Positions 11,336 to 21,690 of a DNA stretch of 64,000 bases are shown in pieces. Origin of the DNA: Tuctoria greenei. Taxonomy: Eukaryota > Streptophyta > Magnoliopsida > Poales > Poaceae. Numbering within the stretch: position 1 is the stretch's first letter; each line of letters starts with the position of its first letter. Position numbers and translations under genes: made by a program. Below the pieces are notes generated by a model that was given only the letters and a program-made list of their open reading frames with translations, was not told the DNA's origin and made no database searches. The stretch lies in assembly GCA_036927565.1 (NCBI GenBank), contig JAYESD010000001.1, positions 74,729,751 to 74,793,750 on the forward strand. The letters run 5' to 3'.

Positions 11336-12982
11336 TCACGGACCACCGGTATCTTCAAGTTTAGTTGCTTCCATGTTATATGCAGCTTCACTGTCCTGCT
11401 CCAAGCTGTCCAAAACCAGTTCGTGCTGTCCGTGTATCGGAGAGTCAATTTGGACAGTACGGGTACCGATATTAAGAATGGCACCATGATGGTTCAACCA
11501 TGACATCCCCAATATTACGTCTATCTTCTGTCCATCCAATATAATCAGTGACGTTGGATATATCTTGCCTCCCAAACATAGAGCTGCTCGGGGAACAATC
11601 TGACTAGCCGAGATATTCCCACCCGGTGAACTTATAAGATAACTTTTCTTGGGAGTACTGGTGGATAATTGGTGCTGATCCACACATGACTTACTGATAA
11701 AATTGTGGGTAGCATCGGAATATGAGGGTATGAGGACGGGTATGTCTTTGATAGCAAACATGCCCGCTAACACCGGTGCTCCCTCCGGAACACTCTTGAT
11801 CGCTATGTGTTCAACACTTTCGGTTTCCAGTGTTGTCCTCTTTGGTTGAATACGGGGCTGAATACACCGTTGTACTGGTACTTTCCCGTTGCTCAACATC
11901 TTCTCTGGGCAATCCTTGATATAGTGCCCAACACGATCACATGTGAAACACTTATACTGATTCAACGGCCCGCTGACTTGAGGCCTGAATTGTTCTGCAT
12001 CTCGCTGCGAGATAAATGTCCCTGGAACAATTTGGGACTGTTCTTGCTGCTTATGTATTGCTGGTTGGAAATCTAATACTTCAAATGGTCGACTCCAATA
12101 CGAACTCGGTTGTGCAGCCGGCTGCCACATCTTACCGGACGGTGATTGGTACACCACACGGTATTTCCGAGGAACATTATGTGTGTTGTCCTGCACAGCA
12201 AGTCTCTTCTTTGACTCCTCCGTGATCCGCTCACGTGTGGCATCCTCTTGCGTAATCGCGGCATTAAGCATAGCGTTGAACGAACCGTGATTGAACAATG
12301 CAAGCTTGTCTTTCAACATGGGGCTTAGACCCCAATAGAAGTACTCTCGCTTCTGATCCTCCGTACTCACATACTCCAATGCATATTGCGATAGATTAAA
12401 AAAGAATTTGGAGTATTCTTGAGCACTCATTTCTCCTTGCTTCAAATCAAGAAATTTCTGAAGCTTCCTTCTCATAATGGCAGGAGGAACATGATAGGTG
12501 TGGAATGCCTTCTGGAACTCTGTCCAAGTGACTTGTTGTCCGGCGGCCAAGGAGGCGATGTGGTTCGCCCAACAAGCACCAGCAATTCCATGTGATTTTT
12601 GTGCTGCATATAAAACCTTCATATGATCACTGCACTGTAGCAGTCCGAACTTAGCTTCAATGGTGCGGAGCCAATGGACCACATCTAGAAGTTCACCATC
12701 ACCACTGAACACAGGGGGGTGCAGTCACCAAAATTCCGGATATATTTCTTGCTGAGGTTGATGATTGCCTTCGGCATGACGTCCCCCCTGATTGGACGTA
12801 ATCTGCACGAGGGTTCGCAGCAGCTCGGTCCGCTCGTCACGCGAACCCAGCAGGGCTGCGATATCATCTGCCAATGTAAATGGAGATGGATGTGGTTGTT
12901 GCGCCGGTTGTTCCGGCTCTTGGGAGTCACCCCCTCCCTGACATGAACCACGAACCTCGTATGTTGCACGAGTGCGCACCAT
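11336..12982 (-). pseudogene. gag: gag-protease part of element B
   Basis: Gag starts at the ATG at 12982 (MVRTRATYEVRG), one base after CTGCAG. It runs to about 12725, shifts frame, and continues as a 458-codon open stretch from 12712 to 11336. That stretch has the gag core (WLRTIEAKFGL, SQYALEYV), a CCHC zinc knuckle (CFTCDRVGHYIKDC, about 11970-11910) and the protease region. The protease active site, LFDSGAS in element C, is IPSYSDAT here, so the catalytic Asp-Ser-Gly triad is lost. The start of RT follows with further breaks. Confidence 0.88.
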
Positions 12983-14869
12983 TCTGCAGTTACAGTCATT
13001 AATCCAACATGAGACGTGATATTGCAAGATCACACTAGGATGAAAACAATAGTGTGTGTATTGATAACAAAACTTGCATAACGGTAACATATATTGATAA
13101 AGTATAAACTTTATACACAATACATCATCCCTGGACCAATGTTACAATATCGAGATCCTAAATAATGGACTCCATGGTTTGAAGTTCATTTCGACTATCG
13201 TTGGTCGCGACGGGACGTTATGCGTGTTATCGTACGAATACAGACTTTTATTTTTAATATGACACAAACATGGTCATAAAAGAAAAGAGGTTCAGTTGGT
13301 CAAACCCTCAATTCCATTGTTAAATGGTTGAGTATTGACAAATGATCCGTTACGACACTTCTCGAAGTGAAATCGAGGACCAGATTCATAACAAGGCCAA
13401 ATTATACCAAACCGATGAAGTTTCTGTTGAAACCTGACCAGCTTGTACTCAAACATAAATCTAATCCAGTAATGGCAGAATCAGATCTTGAGGTGAACTA
13501 CAAAGTTGATGTACACTTCAAGAACTTTCCAAAAAGTATTGGTTTGCCTCCAGATCGTTTCTGATTGACAAGATATGGCATTGTAGACCTGACAGTTTTT
13601 CTGGAAAATTTTGACAGCATCTCCTTTGTTTATGCTGTTTTTTGGGCCACAATTTCCAGATATAAAACAGCAGAATTTACAAAAACCACAATTTACAAAT
13701 TTGTAATAAATATTACAAGGATTCCAGAAATGTCTTGCATGACCCGGTTCAAATTTTCTAGAGTGATGTATGGTGAAAACAATCAGGAGTCCAGAGAGGG
13801 TTCCATTTGCTGTCCTGTTTGGCAGATTTTGGAACTTTGAAATTTTGAACATGTTAGAGGGGAATTCAGTCCTTGAGTTTAACATAAAAGTTTTAAAGGA
13901 CTTCCTAAACTCTCAATCCATGTAAGATACACATTCATTGGAGTTTTCTTCTGGGAGATATGGTATCTCAAAGTTAGGTATTTTTCAGGAAGAAATGGAA
14001 CACTCTGTTTTTAATTTGGTGACTTCAAAGCCTACTCCAAATTTGAAAACTTAGTTCAAACTCAGAGCTCGATAAATAATTAAGTAGTTTGACATCTTTT
14101 CAGTTCCATTTAACAGAAAAGTGATTAATGCATCAATGGAATACATGTCGGTACTACGTGCCTCACAAAGTAAAAATTATAAGCCGGTATTCCGGCATAC
14201 GTATCAACGGTGGCACTTAATGACATTCACTCGCAAATGATTTCTAAGCGCAATACGATCACGTGGTCAGTGTACCTATCACTACACACAAATTACTGAT
14301 CAATCATATGGTGTCGTACGACACAGCCCACACGGGCAAACATTTCAAAATAATATATATGAAAGTAAAAACATTCGTCCCGTATCATTCCATACGGGCC
14401 GCCCCGAGTTAAGCCACGTTTCGAGATACATGACTGGGTTTTCTACCACCTGACGGGGTCCCACGTCTTTGCATAGTGTTGTACTAGTAGGAGGCGCAAC
14501 GGGTTATGTCCCACCCGACGGGGGCTCCCACTAACTTTGAAGCACGCTGGGGTACCGCGTGTCATATGTTCTCAGAAACATGGAAAGTTTCAGAGACTCA
14601 TATTGACATTTTTGTGCAAATCCACGAAAACAATCACATGCTACCTCTCGCATGGTAAGCTTACTGCAATTGATCCGCTTGCGTTGGCGTACCTTACCTC
14701 TTACCTGACGTCGGAGTGTCGTTACAAAATATAATAACACATAAGTTAGCTTGGCCGCCTGAATAACTTATGCTAATATAATCCTTATGAGGGCCTAGTA
14801 CCGTATTCTCACCATATCCTATGTTTTTCATGTAATACGATCCTTATTTAGTGTGCTATTCTCAATGCA
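12983..14869 (-). other. Leader of element B between PBS and gag, candidate intron
   Basis: About 1.9 kb with no supported protein gene. It is homologous to the leaders of elements C and D near the PBS. A consensus donor CAG/GTAAGAGGTAAGG (minus, boundary between 14705 and 14704) and an acceptor ACTGTAACTGCAG (minus, ending at 12984) flank a potential 1721-nt intron whose end lies one base from the gag ATG. A TTAATGAC branch-point-like sequence precedes the acceptor. Confidence 0.5.
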
Positions 14870-14881
14870 GCTCTGATACTA
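14870..14881 (-). other. Primer-binding site of element B (iMet tRNA type)
   Basis: On minus it reads TAGTATCAGAGC, one mismatch from TGGTATCAGAGC. It lies two bases from the LTR end at 14884. Confidence 0.88.
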
Positions 14882-14883
14882 GC

Positions 14884-17800
14884 TGTGGGGACCGGAGTCC
14901 ACACTTTCCAGGAATCGCATTGGGTGGTGCCGTGCGATGCGACACCGAACATCACACATGTAAAGGAACACGTATTACATGAATCATTTGCTGAAATTTA
15001 CAAAGATGTTCAGTTTACAAATAGTTTATATAAAAATAAACTACAGCGGAAGATAAGATTACAACTCTCGTACTCAAGTCTAATAAGCAAAAGAGAAGCC
15101 ATCCAGCTCACGGATGCTCCTCACTAGTCAAGAAGACCAAACAGTAGCGGCATGGTTCCCACATGAGTATATCACTCGGAGAGTCCCGAGTCTCATCGGA
15201 TAACCATAATCATAAGCACAGAGGTTAGTACCTGCAAAACAACTTATATAGCAACCGTGAGCACGAAGGCTCAGCAAGACTTAACCGTCTTAACTAAACA
15301 TGAAACTCTACATGAGAGTAAAGACATAAACATAGGATGGAAGATTTGCATAATGGACGCGCCTAAATGTAGGTCCTTATTTTCAGATTTATAGCAGCAG
15401 CTTTAACCTTGTGCGGGTTAACATCGTAACTCCACAATCAAACAAGAAACGCTTCATCACGATGCTGCATGCCCGAGGTGTAAAAATAAATTTAGTGAGC
15501 ACTATACTTATACATACAACATAGCAATACCATGATAATATAATGTTCATAAAAACAGCAACTAATTCTCATCTAAAGTGCAAGTATTACTACGTCACAA
15601 CTTAGTGAACAAGTGGTACTCATATCCGCGTGGGACGGTGATTCAAATCAATGATACCCGGAATGCACGACACGTACGCTCATACAGGAAGTCACCTAGG
15701 TGCACTCCACGGACGTCGTACGCAGCCACCTTTCTCAAGTTCCACCCAAGTTTAATCGATTCAATCGTCTAGGACAGTAATCCCACTCACGGTGCACCTT
15801 TCCACTATGAAGATGTCGTGAGCGAGTTTCCATCTACTGTGCTGCGGCTGAAATCCTGAGGCGGTCAAAAAAGTCTCAACAAAGGCTTCCCAAGGTACAT
15901 CGGTTTCCTGGACCCCATATATCCAGTATGACTCTAGTACAAGTCAAACTTGCTCAGCAAGATGGCATACGGATCGGTCCTTAACCGACACAGTCAGGGC
16001 TACGCACCCAAGAGCACGTCTTATTGCATCCTACGCCCCTGACCGGTCTAATTTTCAGATTACTACTCCATTTTCTTTGAACCAATCCCATGTGAAAAAG
16101 TCCTAGCCATGCGAGTAGATTCCAACTACTCGACTTCTACCGAATCCTATACAACATTTAGCATACCATAGTCTACACGATGACTTAACAATTAACCAAA
16201 TACTCCATAAGGTGATCTGGTCATGCAAGTGGATTTTCAATCACCTTAGCCCTAATGCACATAACTCATCCTAGACATAGGTCATACAAATCAAAATTTT
16301 ATAATAGCGCTTAAATGCAAACGAAGGCTTGCCTGGTAGTGAGATGGTATCAAAGTTAATCTCCAGAGGGATGAATTCAAGTAGCTCCGGGGTCCTCTTG
16401 AGCTCGGCAACTAATCGATATGCAAAGAATTATGCAAGTTAATCAATACCGGTATTATGATATAGCTTAATGGAAAGACAGTTAAGTATATGAATTTAAG
16501 CCTAATGGTTCTTGAAATATTACAGGGGACACTAGGTACTATAGGTGAGGTTCTGGCCAAAATTGGGATCAATCATAGAAGTTACAGTTGTATAAAATTC
16601 AATGAACCTAAACACCTCCTAGAATTGTGAGGAACAATCTGTAGCTTGACATGGCCAAAAGTAGGTGTTCTATTTAGAGGAGGTCAAGATTGACTCAACA
16701 AAATTAGTTTCACAATTTTCTAAGCATTCTACTGTGAGATATTGAATTTAGAAGTTTGGACAATCTACTGAAAAGTTTCTTTTGTTTTTGGGCATTCTAT
16801 GACCAGTTTGGAAAACTTCCAGATTGAACTAGGTTAATAAAGTCCAATGAAGCTGAAATTTTTACAGGAATTCAGAAACTTACTAAATAACAGTTTGGAA
16901 AAATTTCAGATTTTTCTATGATGTTAATCATAGATAAAAATAAAACATGATTTTGCTTTAAAGGGCCCTACAGGAAAATCTAGGGATTTTCATGAAGATT
17001 GGGTTGTAGTTCTGGTTAGTCTAGATAAATAGCAAACCAACAAAGTTATTTTGACAAATTTTTAAGCTTTATACTGAGAGATATTCAATTTAGCAGCTTG
17101 CACAAGTTTCTGTACAAATTCTAAATGAATTTGGCTATTTTTGTGTGCATAGAGGATACACAGCTGCTCAGACCATGTAAATGAAGTCTAATGACCCTTA
17201 AATTGTTACTGGAGTTCAAGGATATTCAAATGAAGGTTGTGGAAAAATTTGGTAAACTTAAAAAGAGCAGAACTATAGGAATTAATTCTATAAGCATTTT
17301 GTTTATTTGAATTATGGAGAAATTCCCATGGCCTTTCATACAAATCCAATTGTGCCACTGGAAAATATTCTTCATGCTGGTTCTAAAAAAATTTATTTGG
17401 GAATTTTCGGACAATTCTACTAGGGGATATGGATTTTCAAAGTTGGAGCAATTTCTGGAATCAAATTCCAATGAGAAACATTTGAATAAAGGGTTGGGCC
17501 CACAGGTTTAAAATGGGCAATCGGGTTGAAGCAACATGGCACTATAAAGTTCAAGGATGCAGCCACGTTTGATCCCCTAGCCGCAGCAGATCTGGAGGTA
17601 CACCGCAGGGGCTGACCACCGGGACCAACCACGAGTCATCGTCTTCCTCGCGTTGGTGGCGCTCGGGCGGCGCCCGACGGCGGCCTCTCATCGGCGCCTC
17701 CCCGCAGCTCGCCCTAGGGCATGGTGGCCCTCCAAACATGCCGCCCCCACCTAGAATCCGATGTAGAATATGAAGGTAAGGCCATCGACAGCTAATGGCG

Positions 17801-18770
17801 GCCGGAGATGGCGGTGCGATGGTGGCGAGCAGAGCTAGGGTTGCGGCCATGTTGGCCGAGCCCTCTGGTGCCCTATTTAGGATGGGATTTCTTCCAAAAG
17901 TTTCCTGGGAATGTAGGAAAGGTGATAGAGGGGGCAAAGGACAGTGAAATACTTTGGAATTGTGAAGTCCACGGCGAAGTGGGGGTTTGACCGTGGCGGT
18001 AGGAAAAATCCTATTCCGACGTGTTCAATCGATGAAAATCGATGGGGTTTCCTCGAGGGTGTGCGCCAGGTAGACTAGAACAACACTTATCATGGTCACG
18101 AGCTATGATTGAACTTGGAAAACAAATTTCGGCCAAGACCTACTCAGTTCATACACAAAGTTCATCGGGAAAATTACTAATACTCGAGCTAGGAGGGATG
18201 GAAAGGGCTGAAACTTTACGAGCAGATTTTATGTACTATGGCACACCTTTTTTCCTTTAAGGACCGAGGTGATAAGAAGCTTGTATTGCCAGAGCATGGA
18301 GGGAGTAGAGGCAGGCAACGAGCACACTGTGAGCAGGGTTGCACAACTGAAGTGAGAAGCAGGGCGCCTTGACCATGGAAAGGAGGAGAGAACCCTTGCT
18401 CCCAACTTGGGGACTCAAGCAGCAGCTGCAGCAGTGCAATGTAGTGGAGCTATGGGGATGCAGAGGCGGCAGCTATGGTGGCAAGTTTCTTGCATGAGAG
18501 AAGAAAGAGTAGGAAGCTTTTCAGCTCTGCTCACCAGGAGACCTTAAGGAAGAATGGGCAATGGATGAGGGTGAGTTGAAAGAACTGGTGAGCTGGTTTC
18601 ACGTGGGATGAGCAGGGTGCAAAAGAGAGCACAGTGCTCTAGACCTGGCGCCAGAAACAAAGGGATGGATAAACTCTTTTTTGAGTTCTGGCCCTATGAC
18701 AAGTGGGTCCTACCTAGTTCATACTCATCCTCTTCTCTGGTAACTTAATTCCCCCACTTATAATGTTGAT
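14884..18770 (-). repeat. 5' LTR of element B, truncated at its U3 end
   Basis: It is colinear with the LTR at 4004-8412 from the first base, TGTGGGGACCGG, up to ATAATGTT at about 18761-18768, matching about 7890 in the other copy. The remaining roughly 500 bases of U3 are missing. The break coincides with the start of the Cassandra LTR at 18771, so a deletion or recombination took place there. Confidence 0.9.
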
Positions 18771-19052
18771 TGTGACATCCTGGCTCAAGGCTTAATAGGA
18801 TTGATAGAATAACTCATAAAACAAAGGTATACTTTCTTTTCCGGAAGCTCACCTGCAAAGAACTCTGAGGTTAAGCGTGTTTGGCCTGGAGCAATTTACA
18901 GATGGGTGACCGACCAGGATGTTTTCCCGGGTGCGCACGAGTGAGGACAAAATGCGCAGAAAAGACGAGTGTTGGTCTGTGGGGCTAGTCTATGATCCTA
19001 GAGAATTGCTAAAAGTAATGATCACGAGACCATTAATGGCTGGTGTGTTACA
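18771..19052 (+). mobile_element. Cassandra-type TRIM solo LTR (282 bp)
   Basis: It starts TGTGACATCC and ends GGTGTGTTACA, and contains a 5S rRNA-like block in sense orientation, which is the defining feature of Cassandra terminal-repeat retrotransposons in miniature. No PBS follows it, and no second LTR or matching 5-bp TSD was found (left TTGAT, right CACTC). It is therefore a solo or recombinant LTR sitting at the breakpoint of element B's right LTR. Confidence 0.85.
18861..18940 (+). promoter_or_regulatory. 5S rRNA-like Pol III internal promoter inside the Cassandra LTR
   Basis: AACTCTGAGGTTAAGCGTG matches the plant 5S rRNA box A region, and GATGGGTGACCGACCAGG matches the box C region with a few changes. 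Only the internal control part of 5S is recognisable. The flanks are not 5S, so this is a Pol III promoter module in a retrotransposon, not an rRNA gene. Confidence 0.85.
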
Positions 19053-20342
19053 CACTCTCTATGGCAAAATCTTCTATTTTGAGCAACAAACATGCAAAAC
19101 ACACAATTCCAACAAATAATGCTCATATAATACTCAATATGCCATGATATGCATGATTGATGCAATTGTGAGGTAAAACTCTATTAATGAGTTGCTATTA
19201 ATGGTTACTAACTAGTTCTAATAGTTTTTAACAAGTTTGGAATTGATTTGAGTCAAATTGGAATTAATTCAACACCAAACAGATTCAGATACCGGACTAG
19301 TTCGGTTTCAGGGGCTAGACTAGTCCACCCTGATCAGAACTGGAATTTATGGTTTTTGTGATCTACGAGAATTGGGATTGAATTTGCATGAAAACTTGAA
19401 TGTAGAAGACGTACCACACATTTAGATATCCAAAGATCAAGATTTCGGCATCAGACTTGAATCTTGGCAATTAGGGCTTGATGAAGATGAGTTGATGAAG
19501 CTTTGGTGATGAAGATTGTGAATTCGTTGAGAAGTCAATGCATATTGATCTTGATTGGTCCTTCTCCCTCTTCTTCTCCTTCTCCTTGCTTCTGGACTTG
19601 ATCTTGACGTCGTCAACAAGGCAAAGTGGCAGCAAGGGTTTTCAATTGGCGTGGAGAGGTATGGGGTATTGGGTTGTTTATATAGGGGTGGAGAGTTAGG
19701 GTTTTGGGTTGAATTCCAAGTAGAATTTGGTGGGGCACGTGTAGGGGCCAAGGTGGGTTCCACTTGGGATCCTCTGAGGTTGGGCACGCAGTGCTTGGGC
19801 CTAATTAAGGCAATTATCCAAAAACCAATCGTGGAGAAATAATGAAATCCGAGTTGGTTTCCGAAGGCCGGACTAGTCCGCAGTAGGGACTGGACTAGTC
19901 AGTTAGGCAACAGAGTAAAAATTGGACAAGTCTGACCAGACAAGTCATCTCGGCAATAGAGAAGAAATCGGACAAGTCTTGTTGGCATGGTCGGAGAAGT
20001 TTGGGAAGACTTCAGAGGCTCAACCGGACTAGTCCACACATTGTGTCGAACAAGTCCGAACTCTGATGAATTGAATTCTTCTGAATGGAAATAGGGACAC
20101 CAGATTAGTCTAGGGTTATGGCCGGACAAGTCCACACTTCTGAAGAAAACTGAATTTTCTGAACAAATAATAGGGATACTGGACTAGTCCGGTTCAAAGG
20201 TCGGACAAGTCCACATCCTGATAGATTGAAATTTCCAGTTTAAGCCTAAATTCAATTTAGTCTTGTTCCTTTTTACATGGCTTAATGTTAAAAATTATGA
20301 GGACGTATGCAATGCATTGTTCATGAAAATGAGTGTGTTACA
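19046..20342 (-). mobile_element. Probable solo LTR (1297 bp) next to Cassandra
   Basis: The segment begins TGTTACACACTC and ends GAGTGTGTTACA, inverted repeats of 12 bases with one mismatch that form TG...CA ends. On minus there is a TATATAAA box (19684-19677), suggesting the LTR is read leftwards. Its U3 side holds palindromic ACTAGT repeats. No PBS, PPT or TSD was found. Its first seven bases overlap the last seven of the Cassandra LTR, so the exact border is uncertain. The superfamily is unknown. Confidence 0.45.
19296..20220. repeat. Dispersed palindromic GGACTAGTCC-like repeats
   Basis: ACTAGT occurs at 19296, 19319, 19872, 19894, 20028 and 20183, plus one at 19211, usually as CCGGACTAGTCC or close variants. 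GGACAAGTCC-like variants lie in between (for example near 19925, 19938 and 20202). Chance expectation is about one ACTAGT per 4 kb. Five copies lie on the U3 side of the TATA box, as enhancer repeats in LTRs often do. Confidence 0.6.
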
Positions 20343-20992
20343 TGATCCATTCTAAGTTGTTGTGAGACATGATACAGGGATAGGGCTGCTATTCCTAGTT
20401 TGAAAGTAAAACTTAGATTTCCAGAAAAATTCTAAAAAAATTTAAGTTACTCTCATTTGATTGGAAATACCTACCAAAGCCATATGATACATTACATCGC
20501 TAGACTTTATGCATATGCTATTTGTCTTCACATAGAGCTTTGTCAAACTAGTATATACCTATGTGAGATTTCATTCATTTTTGAATTCAAGACTTCACTT
20601 GCACCTGCTACACTTCTACACTAGAAATAAGCAAGTTCCCATCATACCACCATTCCACAATAAAAAGAGGAAGTCCATACCCTTCATGCTTAGTACTCTC
20701 CCAAAATTTATTGCATAAAAAGGGAGTAAAAAACATGGCCACAAGAAAAATAAAATGCATGCTTACATCAAAAGCACGAGAAAAGAAAAAGAGAGGAGAG
20801 AGAAAAAGAAAAGTAACCATGATTCATCCCCACAAAATAAGACAGTCCAATCAAAAAGGATTCATATCAAGTATCCACATCCACTCCATTCCATCACACA
20901 TGCACAACTCTTGAATCAAATAGTTTTGAATTAATTTATCCTAAAGCTTGTTTTTTAAACTTAGCAATATTATGTGTTACAAATATGCCTAC
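20343..20992 (+). other. AT-rich sequence left of element C, probably internal 3' part of element F
   Basis: No supported gene. The sequence joins 36951 when element C and one TSD copy are removed, so it belongs to whatever C inserted into. That is probably the Athila-like element whose PPT and LTR follow at 37346. The stretch 20711-20830 is rich in Lys codons, but no Gag or Pol motif was recognised. Confidence 0.4.
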
Positions 20993-20997
20993 TATAT
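20993..20997 (+). repeat. Left target-site duplication of element C (TATAT)
   Basis: TATAT directly precedes the LTR start TGTAAAACCCC and is repeated exactly after the right LTR at 36946-36950. Confidence 0.92.
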
Positions 20998-21682
20998 TGT
21001 AAAACCCCACTTTTATGGCATGTTAAGTTCATATGGGTTTTGTGATCAACTATTTTGGATCTCCAATATAATGGTACACATGAACTATGCCATCCAAAAC
21101 TTATCTTGCACTCTTTGTTAGATTCTTTTATAATAGGTATTGGACTTCACCATGAATCCAAATTATATTCTATTCACCTTTTAAGAATAAGAATTTTTGG
21201 ATAAGGATTAGTAAGCAATGCACAATGAAGCCCTAATAAGCTCTAAACCAAATATCCAAATTAAGGGCTCTAAATTTTTCCATGAGCTCCTAAATTCCTC
21301 AATAGCATGCTTACAAAGTTTCAAAATTTTAGAAACTCATCTACTATTTTTATTGAGGTGCTTAGCAAATTTGAATCAAATTCAAATCTGAATTTTTAAT
21401 TCTTCTCCAACTTCTTTAAACATAAGAATTGAATTCACCATTGTGTTCAGAATAATTCATTTGCCATCTCCACAAAATTTCATGATTTTTGGAGTTGATC
21501 TTCTATTTTTAAATGAATTAGTAACTGAGCTGTGGGGAGAATCACTGGACAGTGGGCCCCACATGTCAGCTCCCCTTTTAAACGGATCAGCTCAACCCCG
21601 ACACCTCTGCACCGCCGCGCCCCCGCTCGACACCGCGCGCGCATGCAGCTCCAGCGAGCTGCCTGCCTGCTCGCCGCGGCTC

Positions 21683-21690
21683 TATAAAAG
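21683..21690 (+). promoter_or_regulatory. TATA box of the element C LTR promoter
   Basis: TATAAAAG in the context CTCTATAAAAGGCCGG, at the edge of a GC-rich block. A transcript starting about 30 bases downstream would have a leader of more than 3 kb before the PBS. The same box is at 33601 in the 3' LTR. Confidence 0.7.

Larger units (their letters stand above)
4004..18770 (-). mobile_element. Element B: decayed chromovirus with about 4.4-kb LTRs
   Basis: Two direct copies of one LTR (4004-8412 and 14884-18770) flank an internal region with PBS, leader, broken gag-pol and PPT on the minus strand. The chromodomain-bearing pol and very long LTRs fit the Tekay/Del chromovirus lineage. The right LTR lacks its last roughly 500 bases, so the right TSD cannot be checked. 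The five bases left of the insertion are CACCC. Element B inserted into the LTR of element A. Its pol is related to those of elements C and D, but the many stops and frameshifts make it clearly inactive. Confidence 0.9.

Noticed and set aside
18861..18940. 5S rRNA gene
   Set aside because: Only the internal promoter part matches. The 5' and 3' thirds of 5S are missing and the flanks are Cassandra LTR.
19437..19787. 116-codon minus-strand ORF
   Set aside because: It lies directly downstream of a predicted LTR TATA box and is Pro/Ser/Arg-rich. It is probably leader sequence without coding function.
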